A stretch of 64,000 bases of DNA from Microthrixaceae bacterium (lineage in GTDB: Bacteria > Actinomycetota > Acidimicrobiia > Acidimicrobiales > Microtrichaceae): positions 23,447 through 87,446 of the forward strand of contig JAMLGK010000015.1 of the NCBI GenBank assembly GCA_023957995.1. Reading direction: 5' to 3'. A model generated the notes under the pieces. That model was not told the origin of the DNA and ran no database searches. It was given only the letters and a program-made list of their open reading frames with translations. The position numbers were made by a program, and so were the translations under genes. This document shows, piece by piece, positions 54,438 to 63,710 of this stretch. Positions within the stretch are counted from its first letter, which is position 1; every line of letters begins with the position of its first letter.

Positions 54438-55967
54438 GTGCGCCTGACACGGCACCTGTGGATGTGGGCCCCGGTGATCGCGCTGGCCGTGGTGATGACC
54501 GTCGTGGTGGTCGCCCGGCCGTCCAACTCCGACCCCGGTTCAGCTGCAGCAGAACCCGCCGGGCCTGCAGCCGATACAGATCCGGTGACCGAGTGCGAAG
54601 GACCGCAGGTTCCCGGGTTGGACAGTTCGCCTCCGTGCATGGAGTTCTCGGGCGACAACGGTGGTGCGACCTACCAGGGGGTCACCGGTGACTCGGTCAA
54701 GGTGGTCGAGATCAGGGCCGAGGAGAACCCCCAGGTCTCCGCCCTGCTGCAACAGGCCGGCGTGATCGAGAGTCCGGGTGACTCCGTCGAGTTCACCGAG
54801 AAGGCCATCGAGTTCCTCAACGAGAAGTACCAGCTCTACGGCCGCACCATCGAGCTGGTGCAGTTCGACTCCGAGTGCCCACTCACACCACTCGACTTCG
54901 ACCGGTGTCGCGCATCGGTCCAGGAGGTGGTCGACATGGAGCCGTTCGCGATCCTCTGGCCGGCGAGCGGCTACCCGGAGGTGTTCGACGAGTTCACCAG
55001 AGCGGGCATCCTGACCATCGGCGGAGACTCGCTACCGGCCAGTTGGTACTCCGACGACGCGCCGCTGCGCTGGAACGTCTCGATGGACGCCGACACCAAC
55101 ATCGAAGGCGTCGCCGACTTCTACTGCAAGAAGCTCGCCGGGAAACCGGCGGACCACACCGGCGTGGAGATCCACTCGAGCATCGGCGCACGTGGCGAGG
55201 TGACCCGCAAGCTCGGCGTGGTGATGGTCGAGGGCGACAACCAGAGCGTGCAGGCCGAGAAGCTCTACACCGAACTGGCGAAGTGCGGGGAACCCGAACC
55301 GCCGACCTTCACCTACGACCCCGACATCACCCGGGCGGCGGAGACCGCCAACGCACTCGTCACGGGAATGATCTCCGAGGGGGTGACCACGATGATCTGC
55401 CTCTGCGATCCGGTGGCCCCGGTGTTCAACCTCCCGGTGATGACCGCTCAGGGCTGGTTCCCCGAACACGTGCTCCCGGGAGTGGGGCTGTTGGACGCCG
55501 ATCCGGTCGCCCGGCTCTACGACCCGGCACAGTGGGCACACGCATTCGGGCCGAGCATGATCCCCAACGCCACGGACCTGGACGAGTCCGATGCCCAGAC
55601 CGTCTGGAGCGAGATGGGCGGTGAGGGTCCGGTCTGTGGCACCTGTGATGCGAGATGGCCGTTCTACTCACTGCTCGGATCCATGTTGCAGCTGGCGGGA
55701 CCCGATCTGACCCCCGCCAATGTCGAGGTGGGGCTCTTCACCAGGGACGGATCGGACACCGCTCCGGGCGATCCGACCCAGCCCGTGGTCTCGTTCGCTC
55801 CGGGCAAGTACAACGCTCTCTCGGACCATCGGGAGGTCTGGTGGGACCCCGATCTGGTGTCCGCACGTGACGACGGGGTCGGTGCCTACGTGGCTGTCAA
55901 CGACGGAATCCGAACACCGGTCGGGCAGTTCGACGAGACCCTGGACGTACCGGTGGCGCCAAGGTGA
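54438..55967 (+). CDS. Periplasmic-binding protein of a branched-chain-type (HAAT) ABC importer
   Basis: A 509-residue membrane-anchored binding protein. Residues about 8-26 form a signal anchor after LTRHLW. The remainder is a type I periplasmic-binding fold related to LivJ/K: GDSVKVVEIRAEENP, IEFLNEKYQLYGRTIELVQFDSEC, LWPASGYPEVFDEFTRAGI and later KLGVVMVEGDNQSVQAEKLYTELAKC. Cysteine pairs suggest disulfides. The GTG at 54438 is preferred because the anchor begins there; the frame is open to an ATG at 54327. Its stop overlaps the permease start (GTGA). The ligand is unknown. Confidence 0.8.
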   Translation: MRLTRHLWMWAPVIALAVVMTVVVVARPSNSDPGSAAAEPAGPAADTDPVTECEGPQVPGLDSSPPCMEFSGDNGGATYQGVTGDSVKVVEIRAEENPQVSALLQQAGVIESPGDSVEFTEKAIEFLNEKYQLYGRTIELVQFDSECPLTPLDFDRCRASVQEVVDMEPFAILWPASGYPEVFDEFTRAGILTIGGDSLPASWYSDDAPLRWNVSMDADTNIEGVADFYCKKLAGKPADHTGVEIHSSIGARGEVTRKLGVVMVEGDNQSVQAEKLYTELAKCGEPEPPTFTYDPDITRAAETANALVTGMISEGVTTMICLCDPVAPVFNLPVMTAQGWFPEHVLPGVGLLDADPVARLYDPAQWAHAFGPSMIPNATDLDESDAQTVWSEMGGEGPVCGTCDARWPFYSLLGSMLQLAGPDLTPANVEVGLFTRDGSDTAPGDPTQPVVSFAPGKYNALSDHREVWWDPDLVSARDDGVGAYVAVNDGIRTPVGQFDETLDVPVAPR

Positions 55968-58204
55968 CCGACGGCGGCACACTGCTTCCGACCGGTCTGG
56001 CTTCTGGACGATCCCGGGCGTTGACCTACCCACTCGCCGGGCTGGGCGCCGCATTCGCGCTGTATGCCTGCCTGCAGATCCTCTTCGGCCGACTTCCGCT
56101 GTTGGACCTGGGGTTCGGTCGCGCACCGGTCCCTGCGGGGATCTTCGCCTACGGCGCCGTGGTGGGCAGCCTCTACGCGCTCGTTGCCTTCGGGCTGATA
56201 CTCACCTACCGGGCCACCCGGGCCATCAACTTCGCCCAGGCCGGAATGGGTGCCGTGCCTGCGGTCGGCGCACTGGTGCTGGTCTTCGCGCGGGGCTGGC
56301 CGTTCTTCGCCGCACTGGCAGCTGCAGTCGTCGTGGCCCTGGCCCTCGGCGCGGTGATCGAGCGTCAGGTGATCCGCCCCTTCGAGCACTCGCCCCGCCT
56401 GGTGGTGTCGGTGGCCACGATCGGCCTGTCGCTGCTGCTCGCGTTCTTCGAGATCAAGGTACCGGGGTGGCTGGCGGGAGATCTTCTGACCAGCGTCCGC
56501 CTGGATACTCCGTTCAGCACCTTCACCTTCGACATCGGCGAGGTGCGCTTCACCGGGGACGCGCTCTTCACCGTCGTCGTGGTGATCCTCACCATGGTCT
56601 GGCTCCGTTGGTTCCTGCTGCGAACCTCGGTCGGGCTCACAGCACGGGCCATGGCAGAGAACGGCGACCGCGCTGCCGGCCTCGGCCTGGCCGTGCGCGG
56701 CACGTCGATGACGATCTGGGGAGTCGCCGCCGCACTGTCCACCATCGGCATCTTCCTGCGCGCGGGGCTCGTCGGCGTGCCCATCGGATCGAGCATCGGC
56801 CCTGCCGTGCTGCTCCTGGGACTGATCGCCGCGGTCATCGCCCGGATGGACAGCTTCGCGGTTGCCCTGGTGGCCGCTGTCGGCATTGGCGTGGTCGACC
56901 AGGTCGTGGTGTTCTCCACCCGCAACTCGGCTGCGACCTACGCGGTCATGTTCGCCGTACTGGTGACGGTCCTGTTCTTCCAGCGCAACCTCTGGCAGCA
57001 CCGCTCCGGAGACGACGCCGGAGGATTCCAGAGCAGCGACGACAGCGCTCCGATGCCCCGGATCATGCGCGGGCTCCCGGAGGTCAGGGCTCTGAGGACC
57101 GCCGGTTGGGTGCTGGGCATCGCCATCACCGTCAGCGCGCCATGGTGGTTGGGTCCCGGCAGGGAGAGTCTGGCGGGACGCTTCGCGATCCTGGCGATGG
57201 TCGGCGTGTCGTTGGTGATGCTCACCGGTTGGGCCGGCCAGGTGAGCCTCGGACAGTTCGGCTTCGTCGGGGTCGGGGCGGGGGTCGCCGGATCCCTGGT
57301 CACCCGCTTCGACACCGACTTCTTCGTGGTCCTGGTGATCGCCGCCGCGGCCGGCGCACTCCTCGCGGTGCTCGTAGGACTACCCGCGCTGTGGACCCGT
57401 GGGATGTTCCTGGCCGTCACCACGCTGGCCTTCGGATTCGCGGTCCAGTTCGTGCTGCTGAACCGCGACTACGTCCCCTGGCTCCTGCCCGAACGCGGCG
57501 CCTTCGTGGAGCGCCCGGTGCTGTTCGGATCGCTCTCCACCGCGGATGACCGCACCTTCTACTGGCTGACACTGCTGTTCCTGGCCGCCACGATCGGGTT
57601 CGCACGCGCCCTGCGCCGCTCCCACGCCGGCCAGAAACTGATCGCCGCACGCGACAACCCGCTGGCGGCCAAGGCGTTCGCGATCGAGATCAACCGGGCC
57701 CGCCTGGTGACCTTCGCGGTCTCGGGCGGCATCGCCGCGATCGCCGGCGCGCTGCTCGCCTACCAAAGGGGATCGGTGGACGCCTCGGGCTACGGGCCCC
57801 TGCAGTCGGTCGACGTGTTCGTGATGACCGTGATCGGCGGCATCAGTTCGGTGGGTGGGGCGATCGCCGGCGCGGTGGTCGTACTCCTCGTGCCGGTCCT
57901 GCCCTGGTTGGAGAACTTCGACGAGGTACAACTGCTGACCACCTCACTCGGGCTGCTCTTCGTGCTCAGCGTGCTCCCCGGCGGGCTGATGGACGCATTC
58001 CACCAGGTTCGCGACTCGCTGCTCAGGGTGATCGCCAGACGCCGTGGACTGTCGGTGCCGGAGCTGTCACGGGGCGACCGCGACTCCGTGGAGGTCCCCG
58101 ACGTGGTCTCGCTCGGAGCCGATACCGACCTCGGAGTGATCGGCACGGTCGAACGCGACCCGCCGGAGGGCTCCGAGCGCGAACTCGAACGGTCCGGGCG
58201 GTGA
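55964..58204 (+). CDS. LivH-LivM fused permease of HAAT ABC importer
   Basis: A 746-residue protein joining both permeases. Residues about 20-345 resemble LivH (FGLILTYRATRAINFAQAGMGAVPA at 70-100, later RNSAATYAVMFAVLV). Residues about 375-680 resemble LivM (MLTGWAGQVSLGQFGFVGVGAGVAGSL, AARDNPLAAKAFAIEINRARLVTFAVSGGIAAIAGALLAY). In typical operons these are separate genes. It is coupled to the binding protein upstream and the ATPase fusion downstream by 4-bp overlaps. Confidence 0.9.
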   Translation: MTDGGTLLPTGLASGRSRALTYPLAGLGAAFALYACLQILFGRLPLLDLGFGRAPVPAGIFAYGAVVGSLYALVAFGLILTYRATRAINFAQAGMGAVPAVGALVLVFARGWPFFAALAAAVVVALALGAVIERQVIRPFEHSPRLVVSVATIGLSLLLAFFEIKVPGWLAGDLLTSVRLDTPFSTFTFDIGEVRFTGDALFTVVVVILTMVWLRWFLLRTSVGLTARAMAENGDRAAGLGLAVRGTSMTIWGVAAALSTIGIFLRAGLVGVPIGSSIGPAVLLLGLIAAVIARMDSFAVALVAAVGIGVVDQVVVFSTRNSAATYAVMFAVLVTVLFFQRNLWQHRSGDDAGGFQSSDDSAPMPRIMRGLPEVRALRTAGWVLGIAITVSAPWWLGPGRESLAGRFAILAMVGVSLVMLTGWAGQVSLGQFGFVGVGAGVAGSLVTRFDTDFFVVLVIAAAAGALLAVLVGLPALWTRGMFLAVTTLAFGFAVQFVLLNRDYVPWLLPERGAFVERPVLFGSLSTADDRTFYWLTLLFLAATIGFARALRRSHAGQKLIAARDNPLAAKAFAIEINRARLVTFAVSGGIAAIAGALLAYQRGSVDASGYGPLQSVDVFVMTVIGGISSVGGAIAGAVVVLLVPVLPWLENFDEVQLLTTSLGLLFVLSVLPGGLMDAFHQVRDSLLRVIARRRGLSVPELSRGDRDSVEVPDVVSLGADTDLGVIGTVERDPPEGSERELERSGR

Positions 58205-60420
58205 GCAGCGACGCCGCGCCGCCCGGCGCGATCACCTATCGGGCGCATCTCCGGCTGTCGGGCTCGCTCCTGGTGGCGGTGGGTGCAGGGGCGGTGGCCA
58301 TCACGTGGCCGGGGGGATATGTCCCCTACGACAACCATCTGTGGGGCGTGACGATCATCCCCATCGCCGTGCTCACGATCGCTGCCGTGGTCGCCTGGCG
58401 CTCCCATGGAGCACGTCCGGGTTCCCCGGGCACCTGGGTCACCGAGGCCGCTCTGGACCGGGCGTCGGTCTACCGCCCTCCGGGCGCCCGTTCCGCGCTC
58501 ACGCTGCCGATGATCCTCGAGGCGCTGTTCCTGGCACTCAACCTGATCGCCTACACGGTCTGGGCCGTGACCAAGAACTGGACCCCCCAGGGGGTGCGTG
58601 CGCCTACGACCTTCGGCATCGGTACGACGCTGTTGCTGTGGGGGCTCATCAGCGCACTGTTGGCGCCACGCACCGTGTCCCGGCGCGAGTCACACGAGGG
58701 ATGCGTGTACCTGGTCGCGGCGAACGCCCACATCGCCGGGCCACCCAGACTCACCGCCCACGATGAGCAGACCCTTGCCGCGGTGACTGCCGAGCTCGGT
58801 GACGACGTGCTGCTCGCGTGTCGTGGACTGGACGTCGCCTACGGACAGGTCCAGGTGTTGTTCGACTGTGATGTCGAGGTGCACCGCGGCGAGATACTCG
58901 CCCTGCTCGGCACCAACGGCGCCGGCAAGTCCACCCTGTTGCGCACCATCGCAGGGCTGATGGCGCCTGAGCGGGGAACGATCCTCTACGACGGCGCAGA
59001 CATCGCCCACCTCCCCGCCTGGGAGGTCTGTCACCGCGGCGTGAGCTACATGCCCGGTGGCGATGCCATCTTCCCGAGCCTCACCATCGATGAGCACCTC
59101 GCCGCCGCGGGCACCGGCGCGCGCCTCGATCAGGCGGTAACCCAGCAGCGGCGCGACGAGGTCCTCGGGCTGTTCCCCGTGCTCGGCCAGCGCAGGATGC
59201 AACAAGCAGGTGATCTGTCCGGTGGCGAGGCACAGATGCTTGCAGTGGCCATGGCACTGATGGAGCGCCCCACGATCCTGATGATCGATGAGTTGTCGCT
59301 CGGTCTGGCCCCCCTGGTGGTCGCCCAACTGATGGACGTCGTGCGTCGGCTGCGCGACGACGGAATGACGATCGTGCTGGTTGAGCAATCCGTGAACGTG
59401 GCGCTCGAGGTCGCTGATCGAGCTGTCTTCCTCGAGAAGGGCGAGGTTCGTTTCAGCGGAAGCGGAGCCGAACTGGCATCGCGCCACGATCTGCTCCGGG
59501 CGGTGTTCCTGCCCGGTTCGCGGGACCTCGACAGCACCTCCACGAACGGATCGCAACCCGAGAACCAGGACCCGGAACCCGTGCTCACGGTGAGCGGACT
59601 GACCAAGCGCTTCGGTGGCGTGACCGCCGTGAGTGAGGCGTCGTTCGAGGTCCGCCGCCACGAGATACTCGGCCTGATCGGCGCCAACGGTGCGGGCAAG
59701 ACGACCCTGCTCGACCTGGTCAGCGGGTTCATCCCCGCCGACCGCGGTTCGGTTCGCTTCCTGGGCACCGAGATGCTCGGAATGCCCCCCTCGATGCGCG
59801 CCGAACTCGGCCTCGGCCGCTCGTTCCAGAACGCAAGGTTGTTCCCGTCGCTCACGGTGGCGGAGAACATCTCGGTGGCGCTGAACAGACACCTGTGGAC
59901 CGACGGCCTCGTGGCCTCGGGGTTGGCCCTGCCCGCCATGTTGGACCTCGACGACAAGATCCTGCGGGCGGTGGACGAACTGGTCGAGCTGTTCGGTCTC
60001 GTGCGCTTCAGGGACCGCCCCGCCCGCCAGCTGTCCACCGGCACGCGCCGGGTGGTGGAGATCACCATGGCTGTCGCGCACCGTCCCAGGCTGTTGTTGC
60101 TGGACGAGCCGGCAGCAGGAATCGCCCAGGCCGAGATCGGTGCCCTGGCTCCCCTGCTGCGCGACATCCGCTCGGCGCTGGATCTCAGCATCGTGTTGGT
60201 CGAACACGACATCCCCTTCGTGACATCGGTCTGCGACCGGCTCCTGGCGCTCGACATGGGCTCGCCGATCGCCGAGGGCGATCCGCGCGATGTGATCTCC
60301 GATCCGGTGGTGATCTCGGCCTACCTGGGCGGTGACGTCGCAGCGATCAACCGCTCCGGGAGCGACCCCGCCACCCAGCGGTCCGGCGGCCCTGGTGCTG
60401 CCCGACCGGTCCATGGCTGA
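58201..60420 (+). CDS. Membrane segment-LivF-LivG fused ATPase of HAAT ABC importer
   Basis: A 739-residue protein. Residues 18-160 hold about four hydrophobic helices with no family I recognise. A LivF-like ATPase follows: Walker A GTNGAGKST at 237-245, LSGGEAQM signature, MIDELSLGL Walker B. After a linker near 450, a LivG-like ATPase has Walker A GANGAGKTT, FQNARLFPSLTVAENI, a divergent signature LSTGTRRVVEI and LLLDEPAAGI. Thus one chain carries both ATPases plus a membrane part. It starts with GTG overlapping the permease stop and its own stop overlaps DUF427 by eight bases. Confidence 0.9.
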   Translation: MSSDAAPPGAITYRAHLRLSGSLLVAVGAGAVAITWPGGYVPYDNHLWGVTIIPIAVLTIAAVVAWRSHGARPGSPGTWVTEAALDRASVYRPPGARSALTLPMILEALFLALNLIAYTVWAVTKNWTPQGVRAPTTFGIGTTLLLWGLISALLAPRTVSRRESHEGCVYLVAANAHIAGPPRLTAHDEQTLAAVTAELGDDVLLACRGLDVAYGQVQVLFDCDVEVHRGEILALLGTNGAGKSTLLRTIAGLMAPERGTILYDGADIAHLPAWEVCHRGVSYMPGGDAIFPSLTIDEHLAAAGTGARLDQAVTQQRRDEVLGLFPVLGQRRMQQAGDLSGGEAQMLAVAMALMERPTILMIDELSLGLAPLVVAQLMDVVRRLRDDGMTIVLVEQSVNVALEVADRAVFLEKGEVRFSGSGAELASRHDLLRAVFLPGSRDLDSTSTNGSQPENQDPEPVLTVSGLTKRFGGVTAVSEASFEVRRHEILGLIGANGAGKTTLLDLVSGFIPADRGSVRFLGTEMLGMPPSMRAELGLGRSFQNARLFPSLTVAENISVALNRHLWTDGLVASGLALPAMLDLDDKILRAVDELVELFGLVRFRDRPARQLSTGTRRVVEITMAVAHRPRLLLLDEPAAGIAQAEIGALAPLLRDIRSALDLSIVLVEHDIPFVTSVCDRLLALDMGSPIAEGDPRDVISDPVVISAYLGGDVAAINRSGSDPATQRSGGPGAARPVHG

Positions 60421-60961
60421 TCCGACCCCCGAGGTGCTGGCGGCACGCGCCAAGTGGCGATGGACCGGCAAGGAGCGGCCGACCTGGGCCGAGGAGCCCG
60501 GGCCGGGCCAGGAATCGGTGTGGGACTACCCCCGACCCCCGCGCATGTTCGACGACGACCGCCTGGTGGTGGTGCGTGCAGGAGAACGAGTCGTTGCGCG
60601 ATCCACCTCGACCGTTCGGGTGCTCGAGACCGCTGGCGCCCCTGCCTTCTACATCCCACCGGCCGATGTCGATGAGGAACTGCTCGTGGAGGTGCCGGGC
60701 TCATCGATCTGCGAGTGGAAGGGGCCAGCGCGCTACTGGGCGCTCCGGCAGGGGCCCCGTGAGGCCGTCGGCTGGGACTATCCAGATCCATTCACACCCT
60801 TCGAACCCCTTGCGGGCCTGCGCAGCTTCTTTCCGGCCCGGCTCGACTGCACCGTCGACGGACAGCGTGTCCGTGCCCAACCCGGAGGCTTCTACGGAGG
60901 CTGGGTGACCGAGGAGATAGTCGGACCGATCAAGGGCGAACCCGGTTCCGCCGGCTGGTGA
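60413..60961 (+). CDS. DUF427-domain protein
   Basis: A 182-residue DUF427 protein: MFDDDRLVVVRAGERVVARSTSTVRVLETAGAPAFYIPPADV, then ICEWKGPARYWAL and VGWDYPDPFTPFEPLAG. The fold is a small beta-rich domain common in actinobacteria; function unknown. ATG 60413 overlaps the ATPase fusion stop (ATGGCTGA), so it is the last gene of the importer operon and may act on the imported compound. Confidence 0.85.
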   Translation: MADPTPEVLAARAKWRWTGKERPTWAEEPGPGQESVWDYPRPPRMFDDDRLVVVRAGERVVARSTSTVRVLETAGAPAFYIPPADVDEELLVEVPGSSICEWKGPARYWALRQGPREAVGWDYPDPFTPFEPLAGLRSFFPARLDCTVDGQRVRAQPGGFYGGWVTEEIVGPIKGEPGSAGW

Positions 60962-60982
60962 GCACCGGCGAAGCACCGCCCT

Positions 60983-63553
60983 TCACCGCACCCCGGCGAC
61001 CCTCCGCCGTCTGCTGAGCACGGTCGCCATCCCCAGGAGCACCAGGCCGGTTCCGATGAGGGTCACCGACCTGGGGTCGGCGCCGGTGGACGCCAGACTC
61101 CCGGCCGCTCCAGCGGCGGCCCCGGACGACGGACCGGCGGTGCCCGCGGATGACGGCGCCGCCACGGGGGAGCCATCGGTGACAGACGTTGCCGGGGAGC
61201 CGGCCGGCGTAGTCGTGGTCGTGATGGTGGTCGTCGTGGTGGTGGTCGTGGTGTCGCTCTCACCTGCCACCACGGCCACGGACTCACTCAGTTCGCTGCT
61301 GGAGCCGAACCCCTGGTTGCCGGCACCGCCGTCGATCCGCGTGGCCGTGGCGGTCACGTTCGATCCCACCAGAGAACCTGCACCGGCGTGGACGAGGTTC
61401 GCCGTCAGCCCGGTTCCGGGGGCAACCTCGACGTATCCCAGGTAGGAGTGGGCGTCGTTGCCCGACGATGAGGCGTTCGCGAAGAACTCCACCCTGTACC
61501 GACCTGTCGTGGCTCCTGCCGAGTCGAGGTCGAACACAGCGGTGAAGCTGTCATCGACCGCCTCCGCGGATCTGAGCGTCGGATGGTTCAGGTAGTCGTT
61601 GGCGGCACCCGGGGTCTCGCCGGTCACCGACAGCGGGTTCCTACCGAAGTCCTCATAGGTGTTGAACACGCCGGTGAAAGCCACGCTCGTGTCGATGAGG
61701 GCCGCGAGGTCGATTCCGCTTCCGTTGGGTGTACCGGGGAACGCGGCGTTGGGAACGGTGTCGTGGATGCTGTTGCCGAGAACCGCCACGGCACCCGGAG
61801 CCCCGTAGAAGGAGGCGCTGTCGATCTCGGCGCTCGCCACCACGACCCCGCCGACCTGGTTGCCGGCGATGTCGTTGCCGTCACCGGGAGCGGTACCGCC
61901 GACGAGAACCTCATCCACCTCGCCGAGAACGAAGATCCCGATGGAGTTCGGCTGCGTCAGCGACGGGTCCACAGCGCCGAGGGCGTTCGGGCCGATCTCG
62001 TTTCCCTGGATGCGGATGTCGGTCGGGCTGTTGAACAACCCCACCAGCCCGATGTTCGCCACGGTGTTGCCCGAGACCAGGTTCCCACCCGCGTCGGTCG
62101 AGTCGCCTATCTGGATGTCGGTGGAAACGTTCCCTGCATTGATGCCGAAGATGTGGTTCGGTCGGGCGACCAGACCGGAGGCGTCGGTACCGATCCGGTT
62201 GCCCAGAATCGACACACCACTTGCGTCCAGGATGGCAACCCCCGACGCCGTGTTCGCCGAGATGAGGTTGCCAGCACCCGGTGCCGTCCCACCGACGGTC
62301 ACGTTGGTCGAGCCGTCGGAGATGCTGATGCCCTGCTGGGCGTTGCCCATGGCGGTCGTGCCGTCGACCGCCAGCCCGATGATGTTGCCCCGGATCGAGG
62401 TCCCGGTGGAACTGTCCACCCCGATTCCGTGATTCTCGTTGCTCGAGATGAGGTTGGATTCCCCTCCCGGTCCACCGATGACTGTGTCGATGCCACCGGA
62501 CTGCAGGATTCCGGCGTCACCGTTGGGGAGCGGTGCGGTGCCCGACCAGTCGGTCCCGATCCGGTTGCCGGTGATCCGGAGGTTCGTCGTGTCGGCCGGA
62601 GCGACGCCCATGGAGACGTTGCCAGAGATGATGTTCATCTCGGAGAGTTCGTCGCCCCCCAACAAGAAGTTGTCAACGTTGTCGATCGACAGCCCGCCTG
62701 CACCGGCGGGGACGGAGTTCCCGATGGCTGTCTCGCCGTCCGCCGCAACACCGATGTAGTTGCCCTGCACGATCCAGTCGTCGCCGCCCGAGTTCGGAGA
62801 TATCGCGGTCTGGTCGTTGCCCACGATCACGTTGCGGTCCGCCGGGTCGGGCCCACCGATCCTGACACCGGAGTCGAACCCGGACGACTGGCACACGCCG
62901 CAGCCGACATTGCCGGCATCGACGAGTCCGGTGTGGTCCGTACCGAGGTAGTTCCCGGCAATGGTGACGTCTGGCGCTCCGACGCCGATGGCGGTCGGAT
63001 CGTTCGAGCCGGTCGGAGTCTCGCCGAGTCCCATGTTGATGATCGCCAGGCCCCGGATCGAGCTTCCGACAGCAGGTGGTTGGAAATCGAATGCGTTCTC
63101 GCCCGCACCCGCTGTCATTCCCGCGGTGGAGCCATCCACCTCGACGAGGATCCGGGTGTTGAGTGGCTGCGGATTCGGTGCGGTGTTGGCGAGCGCACCG
63201 GGTTGGCTGAAGCCGTTGATGTCGACCGGATCGGTGAGTGAGGGCAGTGGTGAAGTGAGCGAGATCCGGTAGCCGTTCTGTCCACCGTTGGTGAAGTCGG
63301 GTGCTCCGGCGATGTTGAAACTGATCTGGTCGGTCCCGGAACCCGCAGCGCACTCACCTGCGGTCGAGAACGGTGAGAAGTCGAAGTTGGCGGAGTTGAC
63401 CGCTTCGCGCAGGGTGCAGACCCCGTCGTCGGCGATGACGTCGCTCGATGAGTTGACCACGATGAGCGTGTCCGCCGAGGCATCGCTGTGGAGCAGGCCG
63501 ACCATGGCGGCGAGAACCGCCGTGACGATCATCGCGAAGGTGGTTCCCCGCAT
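60983..63553 (-). CDS. CSLREA/parallel beta-helix surface protein with LASTG sorting signal
   Basis: An 856-residue exported protein. Residues 1-27 are a signal peptide ending SDASA. A CSLREA motif follows at about 43-55 (DDGVCTLREAVNSAN). Residues about 150-640 are a right-handed beta-helix of repeated GNxIGT/GGxxPGxGNxI turns (for example VRIGGPDPADRNVIVGN). A Thr-rich linker precedes the sorting signal: LASTG at 820-824, a hydrophobic helix and SRRRR. A sortase should attach it to the wall. GGGGAG lies 7 nt before ATG 63553. The ligand is unknown; it may bind carbohydrate or mediate adhesion. Confidence 0.88.
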   Translation of the reverse strand: MRGTTFAMIVTAVLAAMVGLLHSDASADTLIVVNSSSDVIADDGVCTLREAVNSANFDFSPFSTAGECAAGSGTDQISFNIAGAPDFTNGGQNGYRISLTSPLPSLTDPVDINGFSQPGALANTAPNPQPLNTRILVEVDGSTAGMTAGAGENAFDFQPPAVGSSIRGLAIINMGLGETPTGSNDPTAIGVGAPDVTIAGNYLGTDHTGLVDAGNVGCGVCQSSGFDSGVRIGGPDPADRNVIVGNDQTAISPNSGGDDWIVQGNYIGVAADGETAIGNSVPAGAGGLSIDNVDNFLLGGDELSEMNIISGNVSMGVAPADTTNLRITGNRIGTDWSGTAPLPNGDAGILQSGGIDTVIGGPGGESNLISSNENHGIGVDSSTGTSIRGNIIGLAVDGTTAMGNAQQGISISDGSTNVTVGGTAPGAGNLISANTASGVAILDASGVSILGNRIGTDASGLVARPNHIFGINAGNVSTDIQIGDSTDAGGNLVSGNTVANIGLVGLFNSPTDIRIQGNEIGPNALGAVDPSLTQPNSIGIFVLGEVDEVLVGGTAPGDGNDIAGNQVGGVVVASAEIDSASFYGAPGAVAVLGNSIHDTVPNAAFPGTPNGSGIDLAALIDTSVAFTGVFNTYEDFGRNPLSVTGETPGAANDYLNHPTLRSAEAVDDSFTAVFDLDSAGATTGRYRVEFFANASSSGNDAHSYLGYVEVAPGTGLTANLVHAGAGSLVGSNVTATATRIDGGAGNQGFGSSSELSESVAVVAGESDTTTTTTTTTITTTTTPAGSPATSVTDGSPVAAPSSAGTAGPSSGAAAGAAGSLASTGADPRSVTLIGTGLVLLGMATVLSRRRRVAGVR

Positions 63554-63710
63554 CGCACGACTCCCCTCGCCACGGATCCTGTTGCCGGAACGTGTGTGGT
63601 CCATGGACCACCATCGGCACTTCAGCTCCCCGGTTGAGGGCTACGCTCGGAGGCGAGAGCCCTGACCCTCTCGTTCGACGGCATTCGAACCGGGCCGGTT
63701 GGGCCGGCGC

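Noticed and set aside
55720..57549. A 609-codon plus-strand open frame
   Set aside because: It runs in another frame of the Liv binding protein and permease fusion and is Arg/Gly-rich with no domain.
61583..63241. A 552-codon plus-strand open frame
   Set aside because: It is antisense to the beta-helix surface protein; its repeats mirror the beta-helix repeats.
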